From the NCBI GenBank assembly GCA_963691705.1, contig OY829545.1, positions 39,667,475 to 39,731,474 on the forward strand: a DNA stretch of 64,000 nt, written 5' to 3'. Source of the DNA: Viola odorata. Its lineage: Eukaryota > Streptophyta > Magnoliopsida > Malpighiales > Violaceae. Below, one piece after another: positions 31,574 through 41,796 of the stretch (its first letter is position 1; each line of letters opens with the position of its first letter). A program made the position numbers and the translations under genes. Below the pieces are notes generated by a model. That model was not told the origin of the DNA. It saw only the letters and a list, made by a program, of their open reading frames with translations, and did not search any database.

Positions 31574-33163
31574 TAGTAACCGTACCTACAAAAAGAAACA
31601 AACGCAATTCACAAAATAAATAAGGGGGTTAGTCCCTCCCTCGCGTGTTTGGGCTCTCGTGTTTCACACAACACTCTAATGCGCTCTCTAACTCACCCAC
31701 TCGTATCTCCAAGCAAAACCAAGTAATGTAGCTTAGCACAAACTCTAAGACACAAGGCAGCATAAGGAAAGCAAGGAAAACCGATGTAGAAAGAAAGGTA
31801 GAGAAGGCCGAAGAGAAATTCAAGGGAATGATGCCTTGAATTTCAATGACCTAGAGTAGAATTAGTGTTGGAAACAAGGAAGAAAACTCAAGACACTTAA
31901 GAAAAAGGCTAGATCAAAAATACCACTAAAGAGGAAAGGAACAAGGAACGACAATATTTTCAGAAACTGAAATGAACAACTCAAAGCTGAAATTTCGAGT
32001 GAAAACTGCGCACTGAAATTGAAGAAGTCTTCAACAGAAGAAATGTTCTACTCATAAAGAATTTTAAGCTATCCAAATTTTAGAATTTTTGGAGGGCAAA
32101 TACCCTCTCAAAAGGAGAAAGTGCGAAGGTATTACCAACTGGGAAAAGAAATTCTGAAATGGAAAAGGATCAAATCAATTCAAAATTTGTATTCATCCAC
32201 AAGGACACTTCAAAAGCAATGTAATTCACTTCAATGTGCATATACAAGTAGCTCCTTGCTTGTGACACCTTTGCTTATCTTCTCTTTCTTTTTTTTGAGA
32301 AGATGGGAACTTGATCACTTTTTCTTTTTATTTTTTTTTTTTTTTTTATCAAATGTTGTAGTTCCCTTCTTTTAAATTCTATTTTTGATTGCAAAGGGTG
32401 AAGAAGACTCACATGAAAGACAAGTATTTGTTATTAAAAGAAAATGAAGTGAAAGACAAGTAGTTTGTATTTTTTTAAAAATTTCACTACGAGCCAAAAG
32501 TGATGTGGCAAGTGAAGATGATGTGTCACTGATTGTGTGGATGACCAAGCAAGTGAAGTGGCATGTGATGTGGAGGTGTATGCCAAGCACACAAGTGTAA
32601 GGATGCTAAATTAGGGCCGGCCTAGGTTGGAGAGCAAGCTGAAAATACTTGGCTCACAATTGAGGCAAACACTTGGCTCACAATCAAGGTGATGTGGCCG
32701 GCTATGGTTGGACAAGCAATTTCGGTACTTAGCAAGAATACAATCAAGTCCACATGGCTCTCAAGGCCACCATAGGAAGCTCCAATAACTTCAGCAACAA
32801 ATACACTTAATAAAGATGAAATAAACACCACTTTGATGCACACAAACACCAAATAAACTAGCAATTTCAGTTTAGCAAAGATCAAGACACTAGAAGACAA
32901 ATTTCTCAAGAACACCTAAATTTTCCAATGAAGTATAAATGATTCCTATGGTAGAAAACAATTTTTAAACCATAGAAAACAAGTATGAAGGTGTTTGAAT
33001 CGTAGAAACTCTAGGAAAATGTGTTTGTACCGACGAGAGGAACGGTTGTGAAAAACAGAAAAAACTTTCAGCAAAAATGGTGAACACACGATTGGAAAAG
33101 ATGGATCCAGCCATGAGAAGAGAGTTACCAACCTAGAAGACGATGTGGAGCTCCGCTACCACT
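31574..33163 (-). other. A3 leader and primer binding site
   Basis: On the minus strand the order is TGGTAGCGGAGCTCC next to the LTR (about 33147-33161), a leader with A-rich runs (near 32320-32350), GGTGAGTTAG near 31690 and TTTTTGTAGGTAC just before the gag start. It corresponds throughout to the A1 and A2 leaders. No gene is supported. Confidence 0.8.
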
Positions 33164-33876
33164 TGATAACATTCGACCCTCCGTTGAATGGATTGAGGCC
33201 GAATAGTGGAGCCTCTTCGGATCTAGTCTTCTTTGAGAGGAAGGTGAGCTCAGCTTTGATGATGATGAACACGTTTAGATGGATGAGTGCGGGATATTTG
33301 GATGTTAGGGAGTGTTTAAGTGTAGCGGCAATAGATGGATGAAATGGAAAAGGATTTATGGAAAACAATTATATTAACTTGCATTCAAATGACTACAAAG
33401 TGGTCTTAATCGTGCTCACCCTTACTTGATCAACAATGAACAACCCGATGAGATTAACAAGAGGAAACAAAACCGGATTTAAGATCCCTAAGGCTAAAGC
33501 CAACTACTTGGTCTTGAAAGGGAGATATACTCACAATTAAATTCAAAGACAAGCTATAAAAGAGGCTATCTCCTTCTATTTATAGCTTGGGCATTATTAC
33601 ATGGAAAACCGTAAAATACCCTACACTTAGACTAAGGTGCGGGCTTGGGAAGATGGGCCTTGAGGAACTCTTGAAGGCTGCCGCTAGGGTGTGGGCTAAG
33701 GCGCGGATGGCTGACGCATGGGCCAAGGCGCGCGCGGGCTTGCTCACGGACTCGCGCGGACATCCTCATGGGTTGCTAGGGTTTGGCGCGGCCCCGGGCG
33801 TGTCTCCTCATGGGTTGCTCGGCCATCCCGTGAGGCTTTGGCGCGGATATGAGGCATGACCCTTGAGCTCGTATCA
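33164..33876 (-). repeat. A3 5' LTR (713 bp)
   Basis: In plus-strand reading it runs TGATAACATT to GCTCGTATCA and is followed by the target duplication GATAT at 33877-33881. The core promoter with its inverted TATA pair lies near 33550-33590. Confidence 0.92.
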
Positions 33877-34052
33877 GATATAGGCTTAGTGATTCGACAA
33901 GGATCCTCCATTGTTCGGACTTAGGTTGGCTAGTGCTTAGCGATCAGCAGACTTACATTGTTTAAGTGAGTTATCTTCTTCCGCATTGAAATCTATCTTT
34001 GAGCAATGATTAGATTGTGTGCTACGCATCCTAAGAAACTAGGATCGTATCA
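33877..34052 (+). repeat. C 5' LTR, right part
   Basis: It continues the LTR interrupted at 11766; GATAT is shared as the A3 target duplication. It ends CTAGGATCGTATCA at 34052. With the left part the LTR is about 982 bp, against 942 bp for the 3' LTR. Confidence 0.88.
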
Positions 34053-34977
34053 GTTGGTAGCGGAGCTTAAGGTGTTCAAAGATTGGTAAGTATCTTTAAT
34101 TGTTTTCAAGTTTTCATTCCTGAAATCAGTTTCTTCTTTTACTCCATTCTAAAATCGATTTCCTTGTGTGCTTGGTTCGTTACTTGAATAACAATTGGTT
34201 GTGTTTTCAGTCCAGCTTGTTGTGTTGAAATTTGCTAAATTACTTGCATTTTCTACCAACAAAGAGGTCACGAAATACAAAAGAAAATTTGTGCAATTTC
34301 TGTCAAGTCGAAATTAAATTTTAATATATAGCTATTGAAGTCCGATTTGAGTGAAAATGGATCCGTTGGAAAGCTGTGATTGTTAGGAGTCCGAATCGAA
34401 AAGAATTAGATGATTCAGAGTCTGGACTAAAAAGCTGTGATCGAAACACTAAGCTGTATTCATAGTAAAAAAAAATATATAAATAAAAAAGAAGAGAAAA
34501 TTCCCAAAAAAGAAAGAAAGAAAGGAATTTGATTCTGGAAATACAAAAATATATAGAAGTGTTTGCGCTAGAAAAGTTAGATTTAGCAAGGAAGCGAGTT
34601 GAAGTGCAATTGGATATTAAAATCAGAACTGAAAGTTGAAATTGTTTGAGTCCTTTCGAGTCAATTTGAGCTTTCTTTGATTCCTTGAAATTGCCTTCTA
34701 CTCTACTTGCTATTTGTTTAATTGGTTGTTCTTGCAATTACTCAAATATCAAGTGTCACCATTCTTTTCAGTGTTAGTTGTCTTTGAGAGTCTTCTTGGA
34801 AGCTTTTTTCTTAAACTCCTGAGTCTTACTAACACTTGAACAATTGTAGGGATTTTGAGTGATTTTTGTGAGTTCAATTGAGAGTTTAAACATGAGAGTA
34901 AACACGTGAGGGAGTGCTAGGTTTAGTACAAATTTTACATTTGTTTGCTACTGTTGTGAATTTACAGAAATTACAGA
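34053..34977 (+). other. C primer binding site and leader
   Basis: TTGGTAGCGGAGCTTAAG starts one base after the LTR. The leader is AT-rich, with A-rich runs near 34465-34530. ACAGAAATTACAGAATG marks the gag start, and both ACAG sites could act as splice acceptors. No gene is supported. Confidence 0.78.
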
Positions 34978-36300
34978 ATGTCTTACACGCAATGGTCCGA
35001 GAGGCGAGATTATGAGGATGATGCCTATCCGAGGCAAGGGCAGTATGATAGGCGTGAAAGGAGGAAGATCTCGGTTGGTTTGAGAGCTAAGGCCGAGACA
35101 TATAACAAAAGTGAGTCAAGGATAAGACTTTCACCTTTTGAAGTAATGTACAGTTTGAATGCTTACTTGGATTGGGAGCGAGATGTACAATCTATTTTTT
35201 GTTGCCATGATTATTTGGAAAGGACGAAAGTAAAGTTAGCAGCAGCTACATTTAGTGGTTATACGGTTCATTGGTGGGAACAGATTAATATCGAGCGAAC
35301 TAACGTAGAAGACACACTAATTCAGACTTGGGATTTCATGAAAATAGTCATGAGGCGTCGATTTGTCCCTACTCACTTCAGCCGTGAGCTTCTCCAAAAG
35401 TTGCAGACCTTGACACAAGGAAATAAGAGTGTTGAAGAGTACTTTAATGAGATGAAGATTGCTTTGGAGAGAGCGCAAGTCAAGGAGACCGAAAAGGAGA
35501 CGATGGCAAGATCCTTCGAAGGCCTCAACCAAGAGATAACATATCCACTGTATTACACTGAGTTCTTCTACTTAGAGGATATGTTACAAAACGCAATCAG
35601 TATAGAGAAGCAAAGGAAGAAGAGGTCTCTTTATCCTAGTACCAGGCCTACTAAGTCAAAGGCGAAAGATGAGGAGCAAAAGCGAGTTGCGAAAGCTTAT
35701 GCCGAGTCTGAAATCATAAGGAATATTGAGAGAAAAAGGGGAGAGTTGAGTGAAAAGAAAGAGAGAAATAATGAGGAAAACAGCCCCCATGAAAAGAGTG
35801 AGCATGGGAAAAGAGATGAGAGTTTAAAACACTTGCATGAAAATAAAGAGCATGCAGAGAGTGGCATCATTAAAAAAGGAGAGATGTGTGTTTATGCCAA
35901 GAGAGAACAAGTGAGGGATGCATTACATGTGCAAAAAATCTGTTTTGCCGCAAGCCACCAAAAACTGAATTTTTGGCCATTGCGCTTAGATTTTCCTAAC
36001 CCTAATCCGATTGTTTTCCCTTCTATTATTATTTCTCCTAATGTGCAGAACAAGAGAAGATTTTTGGCAGAAGAGAAGCCTCTTACTTTACCACCAACAA
36101 GAGGAAAAGAGCCTTGTGCATCCATGGTGCCTATTTCGGTAAACCCTAACCGAAAAGGTATGGTATGGCTCTCTTCCCTAAGGAGCGATTTGTGTGAGTA
36201 TATAAACATCATTAATTTGTATGCTTCTTGTTCTAAAATTAATTTAAATAATGATGATTATATACTCGCGAAAGCAAAAATAGTTTGGTGTATTGACTAG
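34978..36300 (+). CDS. C gag protein (440 aa, intact), lacking zinc knuckle and protease
   Basis: The uninterrupted frame starts MSYTQWSERRDYEDDAYPRQ. Residues about 60-200 form the retrotransposon gag domain: LDWERDVQSIFCCHDY, VHWWEQINIER, TWDFMKIVMRRRFVPTHFSR and EEYFNEMKIALERAQVKETE. From about residue 215 it is charged and lysine-rich, with two HEK motifs (PHEKSEHGK near 265 and LHENKEHAES near 282). The tail of about 150 residues has MCVYAKREQVRDALH, like the end of the linker in A and F (compare MKNAVRKA). No zinc knuckle or protease intervenes, so gag is fused straight to the linker. It probably forms particles with help from another element (inference). Confidence 0.82.
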   Translation: MSYTQWSERRDYEDDAYPRQGQYDRRERRKISVGLRAKAETYNKSESRIRLSPFEVMYSLNAYLDWERDVQSIFCCHDYLERTKVKLAAATFSGYTVHWWEQINIERTNVEDTLIQTWDFMKIVMRRRFVPTHFSRELLQKLQTLTQGNKSVEEYFNEMKIALERAQVKETEKETMARSFEGLNQEITYPLYYTEFFYLEDMLQNAISIEKQRKKRSLYPSTRPTKSKAKDEEQKRVAKAYAESEIIRNIERKRGELSEKKERNNEENSPHEKSEHGKRDESLKHLHENKEHAESGIIKKGEMCVYAKREQVRDALHVQKICFAASHQKLNFWPLRLDFPNPNPIVFPSIIISPNVQNKRRFLAEEKPLTLPPTRGKEPCASMVPISVNPNRKGMVWLSSLRSDLCEYINIINLYASCSKINLNNDDYILAKAKIVWCID

Positions 36301-36924
36301 GTCGAGAGACGAAGATTGTGTTGTCTCTAACGCAATTTTAATTGGATTTACACATGTTTTTACATTAGATAACTATTCTGCCAAATGTGAATTTAATGAA
36401 AATTTTGTGTTTAAGTCGACAGGATTTGGAGGAGCTCTTTTCAGACGCAATCGCTTATATCGGTCGCATGATCTTTTGATGGGTATGATGTGTTTGATGA
36501 TTGTTTGATGAGTTGCTGTGATTTAATTAATATGACTGGTTTAATTTATAGGAATGATATGTCTTCACATGATGTTCCTTTGAGTCTTATTGGTAGTATT
36601 GATAAAAAGTCATTTAGTGAAAATTCGCTTGAGGTTACACCTAGGGTTAATCTTTATGCTAATGATTCTGATTTTTTAGAGAGAAAAAGAGCAAAATTAC
36701 AAAACAAAAAGGACAAGATTTGATCACAAATGAAAACATAAATTCTCATACTAAAGTTCAAACTCCAGATTCATTATCAATGTCTGACCCCCATGAAGTG
36801 GAGTCCCAGGAAGGAGGATTTAAAACAATTACTCCCCAACATTTTTGCATAAACTGTGGCCTTAACATTTCTAATTTGTTCATCCAAAAGGATGTTCATA
36901 ATCTTAGGAAAATAAAAAAATAAA
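36301..36924 (+). other. C untranslated region downstream of gag
   Basis: AT-rich DNA with short broken frames such as ELFSDAI-like and NSLEVTPRVNLYANDSD. These look like remnants of the C-terminal coding of the ancestral element. I recognise no domain. Confidence 0.5.
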
Positions 36925-37690
36925 TAATTCAGCATGACATGTGGATCAATCATAAAATTTCCTGTTTCAGATTAAGTTGAATAGCTAGATGCAGTGTACA
37001 TCGATGGACAGCTCCTCCATGTGCAGATAATATCGAAAAATAGATCTCCAACCACAGCTGAATATGGAGATTTCATATGGATAAAACCTAAAAACTAAGG
37101 GCAGCACACGTCCTATTGGTCACCGATAAAGGACAGCACAGCACATCAGTGCACTACCACAGATATATGCAACAAATGATATAGGACCCTACACTAGCAG
37201 GACTATATTAGGTATCTATCTTTAAGAGAAACAGACAAAGGAAACTAGAGTGATAGAATCATGCTGCAACCACTGGTGCTAACGAACACATTCTTACATT
37301 GGGAGTTGAAAGCTCATCATAAGGATCAGGAATGGGCCCATCCACTTGAGGGATCTTCAGAGACAGTCTCGATCCATGTGCAGAGCTTACTATATTCCCT
37401 TGGTTTACCTAAAATATACCATCACGTAATCCACACAAATGAGTTGGTTTCTCAAATCATGCCTTAGGAAAACAGAAGCACTTAATGTACTTAAACTATT
37501 CCAACACAATACACCTTTTGTCTGTCAAATTATAGAAAGCGAGAGAAGATTTAAAGATAAAGTTAAAACTGAAATTGCCTAGAACTTCCTCATTGTCCCT
37601 AGAAAACAAATCATCTCACTTGCAAATATGACAAGATCTTAAAATAAATGCAAGCATGAGCGCTTAATTTGGTTGTGTAGATAAAGTCTA
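36925..37690 (-). other. Captured host-gene segment inside C
   Basis: The base composition and lack of retroelement coding differ from the sides. On the minus strand it contains one exon-like block with good splice sites (37298-37408) embedded in intron-like T-rich sequence. The right edge may coincide with the 31-bp repeat starting near 37650. Because introns are kept, capture would have been from DNA or an unspliced transcript rather than mature mRNA. Confidence 0.5.
37298..37408 (-). pseudogene. Exon fragment resembling the TFIIA large subunit
   Basis: The 111-bp block is preceded by TATATTTTAG and followed by GTAAGAATG, and is open in phase 0 for 37 codons. The peptide includes KIPQVDGPIPDPYDE and then LSTPN. 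I recall this conserved segment from the central-to-C-terminal part of plant TFIIA alpha/beta subunits (KIPQVDGPMPDPYDE in Arabidopsis). The last part, DELSTPN, lacks one residue relative to that memory. No neighbouring TFIIA exon is visible, so it cannot make the factor. TFIIA stabilises TBP on TATA boxes in the nucleus. Confidence 0.6.
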
Positions 37691-37777
37691 TAAAGGTTAT
37701 TTATTTGACACAAAATCTATGTTTTGTATGCATAAAGGATACCATAGCAAGCATGAGCGCTTAATTTGGTTGTGTAG
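37650..37777 (+). repeat. 31-bp direct repeat within C
   Basis: GCAAGCATGAGCGC with the following TTAATTTGGTTGTGTAG occurs at about 37650-37681 and again at about 37746-37777. The two copies are identical by eye and bracket about 65 bp. They may mark a repair event at the edge of the captured segment. Confidence 0.6.
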
Positions 37778-38467
37778 TTCATTACAAGATTTGACTGTGT
37801 ATTGGTCATATGATGCTGGTTTGATACATCAATATAGCGCAACTATTACTAACATATTCTTTAAGGATGATATGCTTTCACATGTTATAACTTGGAGTAT
37901 TATTAGTAATCACAGGGAGGAGTCACTTAGTGACTCATGGATGGAATTGTGGAGGAGGCCGAGCACGAAGATGCTAATTGAGATATCTTGTCAACCACAA
38001 TTCGGAGTTTCAAGCAATATGGATCCATGGGAACTTGAGTCCTCATGGCATGTTTCAGTTTGTAAGTATGAGTTTACATGGAAGTAATGCTTTCAATTTA
38101 TTTTATTTACTTACTTCCTTTCAGTACATGCTACTGTTTTGGGATTATTGCTTAAACTCATATATGGTTTCATTCATATAACATTAATTCATATAACATT
38201 ATTCGGTTTAATGTTGTTGTCTTTGAGTGTATTATTTAGTATAAGTGGCAGCAAAGAGATCGAAGTAATGCGGATAGCCCATGGACAAGCCAACCGCTAT
38301 GGTGCGTGCTTGGTGTCAAGATGGCAACTTGGGGAATCCATGGAAGGATGAGTGGATCCTTCAAGATAAGAGCTTAGGTTTGGCAGCGCTTACGCCAGAG
38401 ACGGTCCCTAAACCAAGTTCAAGCAAGAGTAGCCATTTGGAGCAATCATCTTACTCGACGCATTGAC
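37778..38467 (+). other. C internal region without supported gene
   Basis: Short frames such as DDMLSHVITWSII occur, probably decayed C-terminal coding. The frame fragment MVRAWCQDGNLGNPWKDEWI near 38280 also has no recognised relative. I see no other structure. Confidence 0.4.
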
Positions 38468-39049
38468 ATGTTCAAAGACGTTGCTGCCAAGTTGAATTTA
38501 CAAGGTTGGTATGGTTCGATTTGTGCTTACTTTGATATTACTAACTTAAGGTATTGTGGTGCAGGTCTAGATGCAAATTCGAGGGTGAATCTTTTCGAAG
38601 GGAGAGGGAATAATGTGAATCCTCCTACCAACCCTAGCGCATCGACCTTGAAGCGCAAGAGATGGCGACTAAGGAAGCACAAGAGATGGAGAGTATGCTT
38701 TGAGCATATAATTGGGAAGCTTTCGTGGACATATTATGCTGAGCGAGATTCGAGGACGAATCTTTCCAAAGAGGGAGGGAATGATACGATCCCAAGATGT
38801 ATCACGCGACTACATGGAAAAAAGCGTCAATACATGATGGAGCAGATAGAGTCCGATCAGGGATCACAAAGGCTTGATGGAAACCTCTATGTGTTATGTT
38901 TATGGTGTCCAAATTTCAGGACGTTTGAACGAGTGGATCATCCAAAAGATCAAGCCAACATTTTCGTTGACAATAGTCCTACGCCAACAAGGACTCCAAG
39001 ACGCATCAGACAACTTCGTCCGAACCTAGACAGTGTTGTACAAATCTGA
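38468..39049 (+). pseudogene. C C-terminal coding that reads into LTR U3
   Basis: The frame contains DANSRVNLFEGRGN near 38570 and then RDSRTNLSKEGGNDT directly over the polypurine tract. It does not stop at the LTR but continues for nearly 90 codons (IPRCITRLHG, NIFVDNSPTPTRTPRRIR) to a TGA at 39047, and after that stop to 39283. In the 5' LTR the same U3 frame is open without the stop (10956-11469). No known domain is recognised. Confidence 0.55.
38768..38781 (+). other. C polypurine tract
   Basis: AAAGAGGGAGGGAA lies against the LTR start TGATACG at 38782. A second similar purine run, GAAGGGAGAGGGAATAATG, lies about 170 bp upstream near 38598. Confidence 0.85.
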
Positions 39050-39723
39050 ATTGTGCGATTGAATATGTTTTGGAAATGTCAGGATGTTAGCTTTATTCTA
39101 GAACAAGTTTCAGCCCATTTGGCCCAGTGGTTTGAAAGTTATTCAAGTCGACATTATGGTGCGCAGTGTGTACGCGAGACAAGATATGACTTGAGGTTTC
39201 GGCCCAAAACTTGGCCCGATGATGGAGAACTCGACATGGACTGCTGGAATGCATTTAAATATATTTATATTTACTTTAATTAGTTAATTAAGTTAATTTC
39301 CTTAATTAGAACTCCTACTTCTATTCCTATTAGGGTTTGCTTGTAAACTCTTTATAAGGAGCCGTTTAGCTCCATTATTGAGTTGGCTGTTATTTTGATA
39401 AAATTGAGACTTCTCTCTTCAAATCTCTGCCCATTGTTCATCAATTGAACCTTATTCCTTCTCAAGTCCGCAATACTCGAGTCGTCAAACAAGTAAAACC
39501 GAAATTGCATCCTACTTGTTGTCTGCCCTAGGTTGATATCCACAAGGGATATAGGCTTAGTGATTCAACAAGGATCCTCCCTTGTTCGGACTTAGGTTGG
39601 CTGGTGCTTAGCGATCAGCAGGCTTACGTTGTTTAAGTGAGTTATCTTCTTTCGCATTGAAATCCATCTTTGAACAACGATCAGATTGTGTGCTACGTAT
39701 CCTAAGCAACTAGGATCATATCA
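38782..39723 (+). repeat. C 3' LTR (942 bp)
   Basis: It begins TGATACGATCC and ends GGATCATATCA. The 5' LTR ends GGATCGTATCA, which makes an 11-bp inverted pair with the start. The TATA region near 39350 has lost the symmetry of the 5' copy (TTTATAAGGAG). Confidence 0.9.
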
Positions 39724-40389
39724 CTATGTGATTTTCTATTTGATTTTAGGTGGGGTGGTGTGGCTGTCTAGGTGCGTATTGTGGTGCTACGGGTTGGGGG
39801 TTTTGTGGAGGAGGCTGTCTTGTGTCATATGGGGGAAAAGTGGGCTGGACAGCTTGTAAGTGAGGTTGGCTAGGGTCTCGGTGAAAGGCCATGCCATGGC
39901 TGTCCCCCAAAAATTGGCTACGGTTGTGCTCAAGTGTGGGTGGTGCGCTATGGTGCGAAAGGGTACCTAGAGCCTCGTCTTCTTGACTATGGTGGCTGGC
40001 GGCTCTAGTGCTATCCATGTGATCATGTGTTTGAGGCATTGCATAATAATCAATGCTCGAGGGGTCATTTGGGCGTGTGGTTTGTTGGAAATGAGTGGCT
40101 GGTGGATAATTTAGAGGTGGGTAATATGCGGCTGGTTGGAAAAGTGGAGGTGTGTAGTGTGAGATGATTTGTGGAGGGGGGGGGGGGAGGGGGGGAGGGT
40201 GGGGGGTGGGAGTGGCGGTGCGGGTGCTTTCGTTGTCATGTTGGCCATGGCAGCCATGAGATCATTGAATTGAGATTTTAGTTCAGCCATGTTGACCGTT
40301 AACGAAGCCATTGCTGGATTGAGAGTGAAGGAATCCTCCGAACCAGCACCCGAAGGTATGTCACTCAAGGGTGGGTCTTGGTGAGACAT
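39724..40389 (-). pseudogene. D gag N-terminus
   Basis: ATG at 40389 (minus) starts MSHQDPPLSDIPSG and continues SFTLNPAMASLTVNMAELKS, homologous to the A-family start. A proline run lies in a G-rich tract (40168-40210). A frame change near 40100 leads to MDSTRAASHHSQEDEALG down to HHPT near 39750, where C inserted. It resumes at 10955. Confidence 0.8.
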
Positions 40390-41796
40390 AGAACAAGTAC
40401 CTACAAAACGAAACAAACACAATTGATATATAATAAAAATTGGTTAGTCCCTCCCTTACGTGTTTCCCTCGTGTATCACACTACACTGTAATGTTCTCAC
40501 AATCCTCACACACACTCTTATCTTTACCAAGGCCAACGCTTAAGCTAACAATGACTCTAAATCAAAAGAAAGCACGCGGACAACAAAGACAATAAGGGCT
40601 AGAAGGAAAGGTGAGGAAAACCTAGCTAATGTTCAAGACGAAAGAGCTTGATTTGAACACTAGGAAGGCTTGGACTAGAAATGTAATGTAGAATCAAGAA
40701 AGAAAAACCAAGGACACAAATAAAAGCTAGCTCAAAAAGAAGATGAAAATGGAAGGAAAGAAATGGAATTTAAAATTAGTAGCTTGCTCCAATGCTTATG
40801 TCAATGCAAAAATTGTCAAAAATGCACATTGATGTACTACTACACTTCTAATGCCAACATACACACTAGTCTCTTGCTTTGACTCACTTGTAATCTTTTT
40901 TTTTTATAAATTGAGGGATTTTCTTTACTCTTTTTCCCTTCTTTTCTGTTCTGTTTTTTGTTTTTTTATTTATTTTTTGTAAGTGCAAGAGAGCTCAAGG
41001 AGTGTATGACAAGGATTTTGATGTTTAGAAGTGAAAGACAAATAGTAGAAAAACATAAATTATTTTTCACTAAATGCCGAAAATATTTTTGCTAATGTGC
41101 ACCTGAATTTTTTCACTAAAATGAGCCAATATTTATCACTAAAATGCACCAATATATGTCACTAAAATGCAACACAATTTTCACTAACATGCACCAAAAT
41201 ATGTGACAAGTCACTCGGATTGTGTGACAATGAGTTTAGGCATATTGTGTGACCAGTAAATCAGATTGAATGACAAGCCAAAGGGAGAGCTAAGGTAGCT
41301 ACCCTAGGGCCGGCTGTGTTGAAGTGGAGTGCTAGGCAAGATGAGAATACTAGGCTGAAAATAGAGAGATGTGGCCGGCTAGGAAGGGAGTAGAAAATTT
41401 GAATGACTAGCTAGCAACAAATTCAGTCCACATGGATCTCATGGCCACCATAGGATGCTCCAATAAATTCAGCAGCAAATAATACCAAGAAGATGAATAT
41501 TTAAGGTTATAACTAGCACCATAAACACAAATCAATTCAGCAAAAGTGTTTGTGCAAGATCAAATCACTAGAAATGAATTTTTGACCTAAAATCCGAAAT
41601 TGCTTGGATTGATAATTGATTGATTTCCACGGTAAGAAACAATGTTTCCACCGTGGATATGGAAGGATTAAGTGTTTGAACCGTGGAAATGGAAAGAAAA
41701 AGATGATTTTCAATATAGATGAATGACCATGAAAAATCAGCAAATAGAGAAAACAATTTGGCCAACCTAGAGGACGATTGGAGCTCTGCTACCACT
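40390..41796 (-). other. D leader and primer binding site
   Basis: On the minus strand TGGTAGCAGAGCTCCAATC lies next to the LTR (about 41777-41795). The leader has T-rich plus-strand runs near 40900-40980 and an acceptor-like TTTTGTAGGTAC right before gag. It contains a repeated CACTAAAATG-type motif near 41110-41190. No gene is supported. Confidence 0.78.

Larger units (their letters stand above)
11767..33876 (-). mobile_element. Element A3: A-family gag-protease retrotransposon, split by A2
   Basis: Both LTRs are 713 bp (11767-12479 and 33164-33876). The 5-bp target duplication GATAT is exact (11762-11766 and 33877-33881), so it sits cleanly in C's 5' LTR. The internal region is split by A2: leader and gag start at 33163-31381, the rest of gag and the C-terminal region at 14995-12480. 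By eye the two LTRs differ at roughly 25 positions. Confidence 0.93.
10956..39723 (+). mobile_element. Element C: gag-only Ty3/gypsy-derived retrotransposon with captured host DNA
   Basis: The 5' LTR is split by A3 (10956-11766 and 33877-34052), the internal part is 34053-38781, and the 3' LTR is 38782-39723. The flanking five bases are CTAGG on the left and CTATG on the right, a one-mismatch target duplication within D's gag. The internal part has a primer binding site, a leader, one intact gag reading frame, no protease or enzymes, and a non-coding stretch carrying what looks like part of a TFIIA gene. Transposition must have used enzymes from another element. Confidence 0.85.

Noticed and set aside
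37719..38087. 122-codon frame in C as a captured second host gene
   Set aside because: No splice-site pattern or recognisable protein; more likely decayed C-terminal element coding.
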